From: Sphingomonas sp. PAMC 26621
Lineage (GTDB): Bacteria > Pseudomonadota > Alphaproteobacteria > Sphingomonadales > Sphingomonadaceae
DNA length: 64,000 bases
NCBI RefSeq assembly: GCF_000251145.1
Contig: NZ_AIDW01000009.1
Location: forward strand, 145,989-209,988
Direction: 5' to 3'
The notes beneath the pieces are model-generated. The model was given only the letters and a program-made list of their open reading frames with translations. It was not told where the DNA came from and ran no database searches. The translations under genes were made by a program, and so were the position numbers. Every line of letters starts with the position of its first letter. Position 1 is the stretch's first letter. Below are positions 9,149 to 17,761 of this stretch, piece after piece.

Positions 9149-9274
9149 CCAGCGCATCCTGGTGGAGTCGTTAACCGGCGTTTCGGCCCAGGACTGCAGT
9201 TTTGCGAGGTCCCGACGGTGCCTCGCTTCCGCCAAGGCCGCTTTCAGTGCGGTGATCATGCGCTGCCATTCCAT
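9113..9274 (-). CDS. Possible small protein, 53 aa, antisense to the end of the kinase gene
   Basis: A minus-strand frame from ATG 9274 to TAG 9113 encodes MEWQRMITALKAALAEARHR followed by RDLAKLQSW and a polar tail. The first 28 residues form a clean amphipathic helix, unlike random translation of this DNA. It overlaps the 3' end of the APH-like gene by 36 bases in convergent orientation. No clear ribosome site is seen, so this is a candidate only. Confidence 0.33.
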   Translation of the reverse strand: MEWQRMITALKAALAEARHRRDLAKLQSWAETPVNDSTRMRWSSVRDPASPKA

Positions 9275-9363
9275 AATGTACCAGCGTGATTACCCGATCA
9301 AGGTTACCAATAAATGACCACACCGTGCTGAATTTAGATGATGATGGCCTAAAGGATGAACCG

Positions 9364-10494
9364 ATGAAGGTTCTGGTCAGTTCGCCGATCCCGGTCGTCA
9401 AAAGCGGTACGGCTTATTTCACCCTCGACCTATGGGCTCGAGACGTGAATGCGCAGGCTCAGGTCGCGGCGGTGACGGTGCTGTGCAATGTCGAATCCGC
9501 AATCGAGGGTGCGATGATGCCGCTCGATCCCCGGATCGACGTCATTCCGGCAGCGTCGGGTGCAGTTTCGGGCGATGTCTTGGCAGGAGCGGTAGCGCGC
9601 GCCGATGTCATCCAGATCACCGGGCAGGCCGGCTGGCGTGCCGCGGCGGAGTCCAGGCGGATCCTGAGAGTAGCGAAGCGATCCGCAACACCCGTATTTC
9701 TGGGCATATCGAGCAATCGAGCGCGTACGAACGTCATCAACGCGCAGAAGCAGTCGTTCGCACACCGCCTTCGCGCGCGGATCCGGGCTTTTGACATCAC
9801 GGCAACGCAGCGATGGCTGGCGCGCCGGTCGGCAGGGGTATTCGTGGTAGGCGAAGGGCTCCGCAAGCTGATCGAGCCGGTCGCGCGAACGATTCATGTC
9901 GGCGTCGCGAGCTGGGTCGAGGAGAGCGATATCGCGCCGCCACGGCAGAGAGGTGTCGATCTCGCGCGGGTGTGCATGGCAGGCCGGCTCGAACCGATGA
10001 AGGGATTTCACATCGGGATCGAAGCGTTCGCGCTTGCCGGGCCGCAACACTTCGCCGGACTGACCATCATTGGTGAGGGGGCGGAACGCGAACGCCTGAC
10101 GAGCCTTGCAGGTCACGCGGGTATCGATGCGTTCAAGATGCTACACGGCGTTTCTTACCCCGATGGCTTCTTCGCGTTTCTCGATCGTCAGGACATCGTG
10201 TTGATGACCAACCTCAACGACGAGCAGCCCCGGCTGATTTTCGATGCGATCAGCCGCGGGTGCATCCCGCTGTGCCCCGCTACGCCGCCTTACCGGTCAC
10301 TCGGGCTTGATCCCAGGGTGCTGTACGAGCAAGGTTCGGCGGAATCGCTTGCCGCAAGGCTGCGAGAGCTAGCGGATCCGGATGTACGCATGGCGCTCTC
10401 CCAAAGCATCGCTGCACTGGCACGCACCTATACGGTGACCGCCATGCATCGAGCCCGGTTGCAGTGGATGAAAGAGGCTCGATCAACTGCCTGA
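9364..10494 (+). CDS. Glycosyltransferase family 4 (GT-B fold)
   Basis: Transfers a sugar from a nucleotide donor to a glycan or lipid acceptor. The 376-residue protein starts MKVLVSSPIPVVKSGTAYFT, a typical GT-B N-terminal strand and glycine-rich loop. The C-terminal Rossmann half shows VCMAGRLEPMKGFHIGIEAF (the GRL...KG motif of family 4), LTIIGEGAERERL and, near the donor site, NDEQPRLIFDAISRGCIPL. AAAGGA lies 8 bases before ATG 9364. There is no polymerase, flippase or other glycan gene beside it except the APH-like kinase, so its product is unknown. Confidence 0.8.
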   Translation: MKVLVSSPIPVVKSGTAYFTLDLWARDVNAQAQVAAVTVLCNVESAIEGAMMPLDPRIDVIPAASGAVSGDVLAGAVARADVIQITGQAGWRAAAESRRILRVAKRSATPVFLGISSNRARTNVINAQKQSFAHRLRARIRAFDITATQRWLARRSAGVFVVGEGLRKLIEPVARTIHVGVASWVEESDIAPPRQRGVDLARVCMAGRLEPMKGFHIGIEAFALAGPQHFAGLTIIGEGAERERLTSLAGHAGIDAFKMLHGVSYPDGFFAFLDRQDIVLMTNLNDEQPRLIFDAISRGCIPLCPATPPYRSLGLDPRVLYEQGSAESLAARLRELADPDVRMALSQSIAALARTYTVTAMHRARLQWMKEARSTA

Positions 10495-10807
10495 ACGCGC
10501 CTCTTCAATCGTCACCGTCGAAACACTTTCGCGTCGAGCCTCTCCTTTCCGGACGCGGGAGAACGGCGAGCAGGGCCCGGCTCCGATCGACCCAGACCGC
10601 CGGTGGTAGGCAGGGCCGTCGCACGTCACCCGACCGGGGCCGAACGCGCCACTGCCGGGACAGCAAACCTTGGCCCGTCCCTGGACCGTAAGGCCCGTGG
10701 TCGAATGACCGGTCGGTTCTATGGAGAATTTCGGTATCCCTGGGTATAGCCCGCTCTGACCACGCTCGCCAACGGGCCTCGTTTTACAGAAGGCGCCTTG
10801 TAGCTTG
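10495..10807. other. Intergenic stretch without a recognised gene
   Basis: About 310 GC-rich bases between the glycosyltransferase and the membrane-anchored protein. No convincing frame, tRNA or terminator with a T run was found. Confidence 0.4.
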
Positions 10808-12133
10808 ATGCAAAGAAAGAAAGGTCGCTTCGCAAGTCGGCGGTCCGGGCGCGTTTTACTTGTCGCCGCGGGAGGGATGACGCTGTTTCTGGTGATCCTC
10901 ATAGTGTTGATCACAAGCGGCCGCCCCACGGTCGAGGCGGGACTGCCGCCGACCGCCGAACAGGTCGGCGCAGGTCGAGATGCCTTTCTGCAGTTGAAAG
11001 CCAGTCGGGATCGACCCGACGGTCGAAGCAGCATTCACTTCGGGCCTGCGCAGCTTGACGGGATGAGTGCGATGGCAACGCACGGTTTTCAGCCGGACCG
11101 GTTGAGAATGGCGGTTGACCGGGGCGTTTTGAACATTGCGGGAAGCCATCGTCTGTTCGCCGGGCGCTGGCTCAATATTGCCGTGACCACCCAGGGTCGC
11201 AGTATCGGATTCCCGCCGGTTCGGTTGACGATTGGCGCACTGACCTTGCGCGGCGCGCTCGCGCGGTGGACGATCGAGCTTGGTCGCCTGGCGGTACGCT
11301 TTCGTCATGTCGATTTGCCGCCGCTCGATCAACTCGTCCGTACGGTCGCGATCAGCGACGATCAGGTCGCAGCGGAGATCCATTTCTCCCGCAGGAGCGG
11401 GTTGGTGGATCAGATGGCGGGTCTCCCGAGCGGCTCGGTTGACGAAGCGCTCGTGGCGAAGATCTATTGCCGCCTGGCGTCCGCTCAACGCGCGCAGCCG
11501 CTGAGCGAGTTGACCGATCATTTGCACCGCGCGTTTGCGACGTCGGATCCGAATGCCGGAACGCCAGATCATAATCGCGCGACGTTCATCGCCCTCGCCA
11601 TGTTGCTGGTCGACGAACGAGCGGGCGATCTTGCCGGCTCGGCGCGGGCCGATACCGCATCCTGTCGCTCGCGTGCACAACTGGGGTCGCATGGGCCGAT
11701 CGCGACGATCCGGGGACGCTCGGACTGGCCGATGCATTGGGCGTTGTCGGCGGCACTCGCGGCGGGCACCGGCAGCCACCTCGCCGAAGCGATGGGAGAA
11801 TGGAAGGAATTGGCGGACAGCCTCGCCAAGCAATCCGAATTTGCGATTGGCGATCCCACCGGCTTTTCTTTTGCCGACCTGGCAGCCGACCGATCCGGAT
11901 ATCAGGTAGCGCAGGCTGCCGTCCGGCCCGAAACGGCAATGGCCTTAGCCAACCGCCTCCGCAGCGTCACATCCGAGGCGCTGTTGCCGACGGACCTTAC
12001 CAACCGCGAAGACGGCATTTCGAACGCGGAGTTCGTCCGCCGGTACGGCGGACTGGCCGACCCCCGGTTCCACGCGCACGTTGCCCAGATTGATGCGACG
12101 CTCCGGGAGGGCGAAGTGTTGCGAAATCCATAA
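10808..12133 (+). CDS. Membrane-anchored protein of unknown function, 441 aa
   Basis: Not recognised. A basic N-terminus is followed by one strong membrane segment (about residues 18-38, LLVAAGGMTLFLVILIVLIT) that would anchor a long periplasmic or extracytoplasmic domain. The soluble part has a beta-rich first half (VLNIAGSHRLFAGRWLNIAV) and a helical second half with CRSRAQLGSHGP and HWALSAALAAGTG, ending in TNREDGISNAEFVRRYGGL. Good coding character throughout. It stands between a glycosyltransferase and a cation antiporter and may belong to the same accessory block. ATG 10808 is preceded by a TTG one codon upstream. Confidence 0.7.
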   Translation: MQRKKGRFASRRSGRVLLVAAGGMTLFLVILIVLITSGRPTVEAGLPPTAEQVGAGRDAFLQLKASRDRPDGRSSIHFGPAQLDGMSAMATHGFQPDRLRMAVDRGVLNIAGSHRLFAGRWLNIAVTTQGRSIGFPPVRLTIGALTLRGALARWTIELGRLAVRFRHVDLPPLDQLVRTVAISDDQVAAEIHFSRRSGLVDQMAGLPSGSVDEALVAKIYCRLASAQRAQPLSELTDHLHRAFATSDPNAGTPDHNRATFIALAMLLVDERAGDLAGSARADTASCRSRAQLGSHGPIATIRGRSDWPMHWALSAALAAGTGSHLAEAMGEWKELADSLAKQSEFAIGDPTGFSFADLAADRSGYQVAQAAVRPETAMALANRLRSVTSEALLPTDLTNREDGISNAEFVRRYGGLADPRFHAHVAQIDATLREGEVLRNP

Positions 12134-12434
12134 ACGCAAAGCGTGCGATCCAAAGCGGGGATCGAGTTTCGACACCACCGACCGCGATACACATCAGTCC
12201 CTGCGTTTCCTCTTCTGACGCCGGCCCCGTATCCGAGGCCGGGGAACGGGGCGGCCCTTCCCATGATGATCGTCGTGGGGAACGACAAGCGGTCCTGACT
12301 GACCGAATGTAGGTCGTGCGATCAGCGCGAGTCGTTGATCTTGCGCCCCAAAGCCGCACTAACCCGTCTCGGCTCAGGGGCAAAAGACGTGCTACGCGCG
12401 CTGCCGTGGCGTTGGGCCATGCAGGAGTGCAGGC
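12134..12434. other. Intergenic stretch without a recognised gene
   Basis: About 300 bases before the antiporter gene. The last 15 bases hold its AGGAG ribosome site. Nothing else could be supported. Confidence 0.4.
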
Positions 12435-14069
12435 TTGGAATCCGTATCGATTGTGTTGATCCTGCTGCTTGCGGTCGTCGTAAGCGGGGCCGTCTCGCGG
12501 ATGCTGCCGGTCGCTGTTCCGACGCCTCTGGTCCAGATCGCTTTGGGATTCGTCGTAGGTCTTGCCACGCATTTGCGCGTCGCGCTCGATCCCGAGCTCT
12601 TCATGCTCCTGTTCCTGCCACCGCTTCTGTTTCTCGATGGCTGGCGTATCCCAAAGGACGCGCTCTTAAAGGATTTGTCGACCGTCGTTGAGCTTGCGTT
12701 GGGCCTGGTCCTGCTGACCGTGATCGGCGTGGGCTTTCTGATCCACTGGATGATCCCGGCCATGCCGCTCGCCGTGGCGTTCGCGCTGGCGGCGGTTATA
12801 TCGCCCACCGATCCGATCGCGGTGTCGGCAATCGCCGCGCGCGTTCCGATTCCGAAGCGGATGATGCACATTCTCGAAGGGGAGTCGCTGCTGAACGACG
12901 CATCGGGCCTGGTGTGCCTGCGCGTCGCGATCGCCGCCGCACTGACGGGCAGTTTTTCGGCCACCGGGGCGGCGTTGAACTTTCTCTGGATGGCGGGGGC
13001 AGGGATCTTCGTCGGCGTCGCGCTGACGCTGGCAGTGACGCGGACGAAGGCGTGGGTATCACGCCGCTTTGGCGAAGAGACGGGGTCGCAGATCCTGATC
13101 AGCGTTCTCATACCATTTGGCGCCTATCTGATCGCCGAACATGTCCACGCATCTGGTATCCTTGCCGCGGTGGCGGCGGGCGTGACGATGAGCTTCGCGG
13201 AGATTTCGCGTCAGGCGCTGGCGGTCACCCGGATGCGGCGTAATTCAGTGTGGGACACGATTCAGTTCGCGGCCAACGGCATGATTTTCGTGCTGCTGGG
13301 GGAACAGTTACCCGAGATACTCTCGGGACTCGATCAGACCGTCGCGCTGACGGGCCATATCAGTCCGTGGTGGCTGGCCCTGTACGTTGCGGCGATCATG
13401 GCAGGCCTCGCCGCGTTGCGTTTCGTCTGGGTGTGGGTCTCGCTTCGGATCACGCTGTTGCGGCGCGCACCGGGAGGCGAGACCGGATCTAGCCCACCCT
13501 GGCGGCTGGTCGCGGCAATGTCGTTTGCCGGGGTGCGCGGTGCGATTACGCTCGCTGGCGTGCTGACGCTGCCGATGGTGATGGGAAACGGCACGCCCTT
13601 CCCAGGGCGCGAGCTCGCGATCTTCCTTGCAACGGGGATCATCCTCAGCTCGCTCGTCCTTGCGAGCATCGGTCTGCCGCTGCTCCTGCGAGGGCTGACC
13701 ATGCCGCCCGAGCCTTCGCAGCAGGCAGCGGAAGACATGGCGCGCGTGGCGGCTGCCGAAGCCGCGATCAAGACGATCGAACGCGTGCAGCATGCACTGG
13801 CCGAAGGGCGCAAAGATGCGGACATCTATGCCGCTGCCGGCGCGCGCATCATGGACGGATATCGCGAACGGATCGAAAGCCGTAGCCTGGGCAGCGACGC
13901 CAGCCAGGCGGCGCGCGAAAACGAGCGGATCGAGCGCGAACTCCCGCTTGCCGCAGTCCGCGCAGAGCGTGCGGAGATCCTGTCGATCGCGCGCGAACGT
14001 GGCTTGGGCAGCGAGCTTGCCGCCAAACTTTTGCGCGAACTGGACCTGCTCGAGGTGCGGTACAAGTAG
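12435..14069 (+). CDS. Na+/H+ antiporter, CPA1 family
   Basis: Exchanges Na+ (or K+) for H+ across the inner membrane, for pH and salt homeostasis. The 544-residue protein has about 12 membrane segments and the family core SPTDPIAVSAIAARVPIPKR, then GESLLNDASGLV (the ND pair of the ion site). A further motif FAGVRGAITLAGVL lies near residue 360. The last 120 residues are hydrophilic and helical, a cytoplasmic regulatory tail. The start is a TTG with AGGAG eight bases upstream, and no nearby ATG in frame is better. It precedes the NUDIX/PhoU-like gene by about 310 bases, probably a separate transcript. Confidence 0.9.
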   Translation: MESVSIVLILLLAVVVSGAVSRMLPVAVPTPLVQIALGFVVGLATHLRVALDPELFMLLFLPPLLFLDGWRIPKDALLKDLSTVVELALGLVLLTVIGVGFLIHWMIPAMPLAVAFALAAVISPTDPIAVSAIAARVPIPKRMMHILEGESLLNDASGLVCLRVAIAAALTGSFSATGAALNFLWMAGAGIFVGVALTLAVTRTKAWVSRRFGEETGSQILISVLIPFGAYLIAEHVHASGILAAVAAGVTMSFAEISRQALAVTRMRRNSVWDTIQFAANGMIFVLLGEQLPEILSGLDQTVALTGHISPWWLALYVAAIMAGLAALRFVWVWVSLRITLLRRAPGGETGSSPPWRLVAAMSFAGVRGAITLAGVLTLPMVMGNGTPFPGRELAIFLATGIILSSLVLASIGLPLLLRGLTMPPEPSQQAAEDMARVAAAEAAIKTIERVQHALAEGRKDADIYAAAGARIMDGYRERIESRSLGSDASQAARENERIERELPLAAVRAERAEILSIARERGLGSELAAKLLRELDLLEVRYK

Positions 14070-14382
14070 CGTGCCCGCGCCAGCGTGGGCCCGCGGTACC
14101 GGAGGATCGGTGTCCACGGAAAGCAGCGGTTTCTGCCAACCGTTCAGGCCAAAGCGGCGGCAATGTTCGAAGTGGCCTACCGCATGAGCGCCCGCCATGA
14201 CCATGCTGGCCTGCCGCATGGCGGCCCGCTGCAGGGAAGATTCACCTGCAAAACCTTGATCGTGCAAAGGGATTGGCGGGGCAGTCGCTCTTCGATACGG
14301 TCGAGCGTCTAACGGGAGTCCGACGATCCGCCAAATTGCAGCATTACCCTATCGGACTGATGGGACGAAAATCGACGCATCG

Positions 14383-15453
14383 GTGCGGGTGCTCCTGGTT
14401 ACGTCGCGCGAAAGCAAGCGGTGGGTCATCCCAAAGGGCAATCCTATGGTCGGGATGGCGGCGCACGCCGCTGCGGCGCTGGAGGCCGAGGAAGAAGCGG
14501 GGGTCAGTGGTCTCGTCTGCCCGACGCCCCTGGGTTCGTATCGCTATCGCAAGCGTAAGGGCAATGGCGCGTCGCTCATGCTTGACGTCGATGTCTTCCC
14601 GCTGGCCGTCACGCGGGAAATGGATTCGTGGAAGGAGCAATCGCAGCGCGAGCGCCGCTGGTTCTCCCTCCCGGACGCCGCAAGTGTCGTTGACGAAAGC
14701 GATCTTCGCGATCTCATCCGTTCTTTTGGTCCAGCCGAATTCAAGACCGCCGCAAATCGCAAAGGTGTGTTGGCGACCGTAGCTCAAAAATCGAAGGTCA
14801 GTCCGATGTTTGCCTGGTTCCAGCGTCTCTTGCCCCGCACCGGCAACTTCTTCGAACTGTTCGAAGCGCATGCCGTCGCTATCGGCGCAGGGGCCGACGC
14901 GCTGTCGCGCTTGCTGCAGGATGGGACGCGTGCCGCCGCCGATCATATCCGCGAGGTGATCGAGCGTGAGCACGACGCCGACGACATCAATCGTGAAATG
15001 CTTCTGACCGTACGCCGCACCTTTCTCACGCCGTTTGACCGCGGCGCGATCACCAGCCTGATCGGCGCAATGGACGATTCGATCGACGAGATGCAGTCCG
15101 CGGTGCAGGCGATCGATCTGTACGAGGTGACCAGCTTCACGAGCGAAATGAAGGACATGGCCGCGATCATCGTCGATGCCGCACGTTTGACGGCGGAAGC
15201 GATGCCGCTGCTGCGCGACGTCGGGCGCAACGGGACGCGGCTGCATGAGTTGACCGAACGCATGGTCCGCATGGAGAGCCAGGCGGATGAGATCCACACC
15301 AGAGGCGTCAAGCGCGCTTTCAAGGAAATGGGCGCGACCGACACGCTCGGCTTCATCGTGTCACGCGAGGTCTACAAACATCTCGAGCGGATCGTCGACG
15401 CGTTCGAGGAGGTCGCGAACGAAATCGACGGCATCGTCATCGATCACGCCTGA
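14383..15453 (+). CDS. NUDIX domain fused to a PhoU-like (DUF47) phosphate-transport regulator
   Basis: Residues 1-140 are a NUDIX hydrolase domain: VLLVTSRESKRWVIPKGNP and the catalytic helix LEAEEEAGV (33-41), which keeps both metal-binding Glu residues but has Leu where the usual REx motif has Arg. From residue 142 a full DUF47 (PhoU-like) domain begins, MFAWFQRLLPRTGNFFELFE, through EREHDADDINREM and ends HLERIVDAFEEVANEID. DUF47 proteins normally start at just that Met, here ATG 14806 with AAGG upstream, so internal initiation is possible. GTG 14383 is the first usable start, yet conserved NUDIX sequence (TIRQIAALPYR) lies in frame upstream of it. PiT follows after 12 bases. Predicted role: phosphate uptake control, perhaps sensing a polyphosphorylated nucleotide or inositol. 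Confidence 0.8.
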   Translation: MRVLLVTSRESKRWVIPKGNPMVGMAAHAAAALEAEEEAGVSGLVCPTPLGSYRYRKRKGNGASLMLDVDVFPLAVTREMDSWKEQSQRERRWFSLPDAASVVDESDLRDLIRSFGPAEFKTAANRKGVLATVAQKSKVSPMFAWFQRLLPRTGNFFELFEAHAVAIGAGADALSRLLQDGTRAAADHIREVIEREHDADDINREMLLTVRRTFLTPFDRGAITSLIGAMDDSIDEMQSAVQAIDLYEVTSFTSEMKDMAAIIVDAARLTAEAMPLLRDVGRNGTRLHELTERMVRMESQADEIHTRGVKRAFKEMGATDTLGFIVSREVYKHLERIVDAFEEVANEIDGIVIDHA

Positions 15454-15465
15454 GCGACCAGACCG

Positions 15466-16479
15466 ATGCATTCCCTTGCCTTCCCTCTGCTGATCGGCCT
15501 CGTCGCCGTCGCGCTGGCGTTCGATTTTCTCAACGGCCTCCACGATGCCGCCAATTCGATCGCGACCGTCGTCTCGACGCGCTTACTGAAGCCAGTTCAT
15601 GCCGTGCTGTTCGCGGGCTTCTTCAATTTTGCCGCCTATTTCCTGACCATCACTTTCCCCAGCCTTCATGCGGTCGCCTCGACGATCGGGCAGGGGCTGA
15701 TCGCCAAGGATCTGGTGACCCCCGCGGTGGTGTTTGGCGCGCTAGTCGGTGCGATGTTCTGGAATGTCGTGACCTGGCTCAAAGGCATTCCCTCCTCGTC
15801 GAGCCATGCGCTGGTCGGCGGAATGATCGGATCGGGCGTCGCGCATGCCGGTTTTACCGGCGTGCAGTGGACTGGGCTTAACAAGACGCTGATCGCGATC
15901 GTCCTGTCGCCCGTGCTCGGCATGATCCTGTCGATGATCATCATGCTGGCCTCGAGCTGGCTGTTCCGCCGCGCCAGCCATCGCACCGCCGAGCGCTCTT
16001 TCCGGGCGCTCCACTTGATCTCGTCGGGGACCTACTCGCTCAGCCACGGCCTCAACGACGCGCAAAAGACGATGGGGATCATCACCGTCCTGTTGTTCTC
16101 GACCGGTTATCTGCACGGCGCGTTCGAAGTCCCGCATTGGGTCGCGATCAGTTGCTATATCGCGATGGGGCTCGGTACGTTGACCGGCGGGTGGAAGATC
16201 ATCGAAACGATGGGATCGCGCATCACGAAGCTATCGCAACATCAAGGCTTCAGCGCTTCGCTCGGTGGTTCGGTTATGGTGTTCGCAGCATCGCTGCTGG
16301 GCATTCCGGTTTCGACGACGCACACGATCACGGGGTGCATCATTGGCGCAGGCGTGGCGCGGCGTGCGTCGGCGGTGCGTTGGGGAGTCGCGCAGAATGT
16401 CTTGATTGCCTGGATTATAACAATCCCGGCGTCGGCGGCAGTCGGGGCGACATTCTACCTGCTGACGACGCTGCTATAG
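15466..16479 (+). CDS. Inorganic phosphate transporter, PiT family
   Basis: Low-affinity phosphate:cation symporter of the inner membrane. The 337-residue product has the two PiT signatures, one per inverted half: FLNGLHDAANSIATVVSTR near residue 22 and SHGLNDAQKTMGII near residue 192. PSSSSHALVGG and PVSTTHTITGC are the matching serine/histidine loops of the repeats. The start is 12 bases after the stop of the NUDIX/PhoU-like gene; the pairing DUF47-PiT is a common two-gene operon, in which the DUF47 protein is thought to regulate or assist the transporter. Confidence 0.95.
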   Translation: MHSLAFPLLIGLVAVALAFDFLNGLHDAANSIATVVSTRLLKPVHAVLFAGFFNFAAYFLTITFPSLHAVASTIGQGLIAKDLVTPAVVFGALVGAMFWNVVTWLKGIPSSSSHALVGGMIGSGVAHAGFTGVQWTGLNKTLIAIVLSPVLGMILSMIIMLASSWLFRRASHRTAERSFRALHLISSGTYSLSHGLNDAQKTMGIITVLLFSTGYLHGAFEVPHWVAISCYIAMGLGTLTGGWKIIETMGSRITKLSQHQGFSASLGGSVMVFAASLLGIPVSTTHTITGCIIGAGVARRASAVRWGVAQNVLIAWIITIPASAAVGATFYLLTTLL

Positions 16480-16842
16480 CGAACTGCCGATAGCTGCGAC
16501 ACGTCCTGTAGGTCGGGAACGCTAATATCTATCACGTTTTTGCGACGGGACCGGGTAGCCCAGCGCCTCGAGGTAAGCCGATCCATGCTGCTCGACGCCC
16601 TTGCGATGACAACCCTGAGCGCTGTCGTGGTTTGCTTTCGGGCCGTACCGAGATGACGGGCTGAAGCTGGGGTTGCCGCGGTCACTGTGCCGGCTGGTCT
16701 GCTCGTCTCGGCATTGGCAGTCTTCGTCGTTGCAGAACCACTATTCCGCGCCCGATCGAACCCGGTTCAGAGCGATGCCGTCGGAAGCCAATGGCGACGT
16801 CGCGGGGTTTGACGAATGGTTCAATGGAACCCAACTTGACCG
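16480..16842. other. Intergenic stretch, one possible gene remnant
   Basis: No complete gene. A short plus-strand frame from GTG 16687 encodes VPAGLLVSALAVFVVAEPLF and stops at 16813; its hydrophobic segment looks like the last helix of a membrane protein, so it may be a leftover. Nothing else was found. Confidence 0.3.
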
Positions 16843-16860
16843 CTGTCACAAAAATGTCAT
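16843..16860 (+). promoter_or_regulatory. PHO-box-like direct repeat
   Basis: CTGTCAC-AAAA-ATGTCAT has the 7-4-7 layout of the PhoB box (CTGTCAT, 4 bases, CTGTCAC/T), with two mismatches. It lies 10 bases before the chosen start of the winged-helix regulator and 360 bases after the phosphate transporter. The position is too close to the start for a classical activator site unless the true start is further down. Confidence 0.3.
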
Positions 16861-16870
16861 GCATCAACGG

Positions 16871-17584
16871 ATGCCGAACCTGTTGCTGCTAGGCCTTGCA
16901 AATCTTGACTGGCATACGCCCCTTTTGGAGGCGATTGCGTCGCGATACACGACGACGCTGCTAGGCCTCGCGGAGCTCGATACGCTCGAACGCGGCGTCC
17001 GGTTCGATGTATCGATCGTTCCCCTGAATGCCCTGCGATTCTTGCGCTCGACGGAACCATATGAACGACTGGGTGCGATCCTGGTGGTTGCCGATCGCGC
17101 TGACGAGAATGGCCGTATCGCCGCGTTCGCGTGGGGTGCCACGGATTGCATCGCGCCGGATATTTCGGGGGCAGAGCTCAAAGCGCGCTTGGCGGCCATC
17201 TTCCGCCGATGTGCGGGAGCACCGACTACCCCTCAGCTTACCCAAAGCCTGAGCGGTACCTGGTATCTCAACGTTACGCGGCGGTATCTGGTCAGCCCGC
17301 ATGGCCAACGGATCGAACTTCCCGGCTCGACCTTCGAGATATTCCTGGCCTTGGCAAGCCGACCTCGCCGCGTTCTATCCCGATCGTTTCTGGTGGTTGC
17401 CCTTGGAAATGGCAAACACGCCGACACGCGCAGCATCGACGTGATCATCACGCGCTTGCGCAAGATCCTGGACCGGAACTGTCCGTCAGGTGCGGCGATG
17501 ATAGGGACGGTGCGAAACGAGGGATATCAGTTGGCGCGCGACGTTCAGCGCGACGAGCATGGCTTCCGGATCCAGGACGTCTGA
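16871..17584 (+). CDS. OmpR/PhoB-type winged-helix regulator with a degenerate receiver domain
   Basis: DNA-binding regulator. The C-terminal half (from about residue 125) is a Trans_reg_C winged helix: VSPHGQRIELPGSTFEIFLA, LSRSFLVVALGN, then TRSIDVIITRLRKILD and GTVRNEGYQLAR. The N-terminal half has receiver-like strand/helix order (MPNLLLLGLANLDWHTPLLE, FDVSIVPLNALRFL), but the acidic pair after strand 1 is absent and the phosphoacceptor Asp position in FDVSIVP is Pro, so normal phosphorylation looks impossible. Starts at 16859 and 16775 are also in frame; 16871 fits the receiver's first strand. No histidine kinase gene is beside it. Confidence 0.75.
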   Translation: MPNLLLLGLANLDWHTPLLEAIASRYTTTLLGLAELDTLERGVRFDVSIVPLNALRFLRSTEPYERLGAILVVADRADENGRIAAFAWGATDCIAPDISGAELKARLAAIFRRCAGAPTTPQLTQSLSGTWYLNVTRRYLVSPHGQRIELPGSTFEIFLALASRPRRVLSRSFLVVALGNGKHADTRSIDVIITRLRKILDRNCPSGAAMIGTVRNEGYQLARDVQRDEHGFRIQDV

Positions 17585-17761
17585 TCTTTGAAGGCTTCCA
17601 CCGGATCGACGCCATCATCGGGCTACCGTGTCCGGGCGCGGGCAGGCTCCGTGGCTTATACCCCGGATGCGTTTTGCAGGTTCGGGCTCGCTCGCCAATG
17701 CAACCGACCAGTGCGTGTCGAGGACGACGAAACTCGCGCGTTGCGGCCGCTTCGCTTTAAG

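Noticed and set aside
14085..14312. Possible 75-aa gene before the NUDIX gene
   Set aside because: No ribosome site or similarity and it conflicts with NUDIX coding sequence that continues upstream of 14383.
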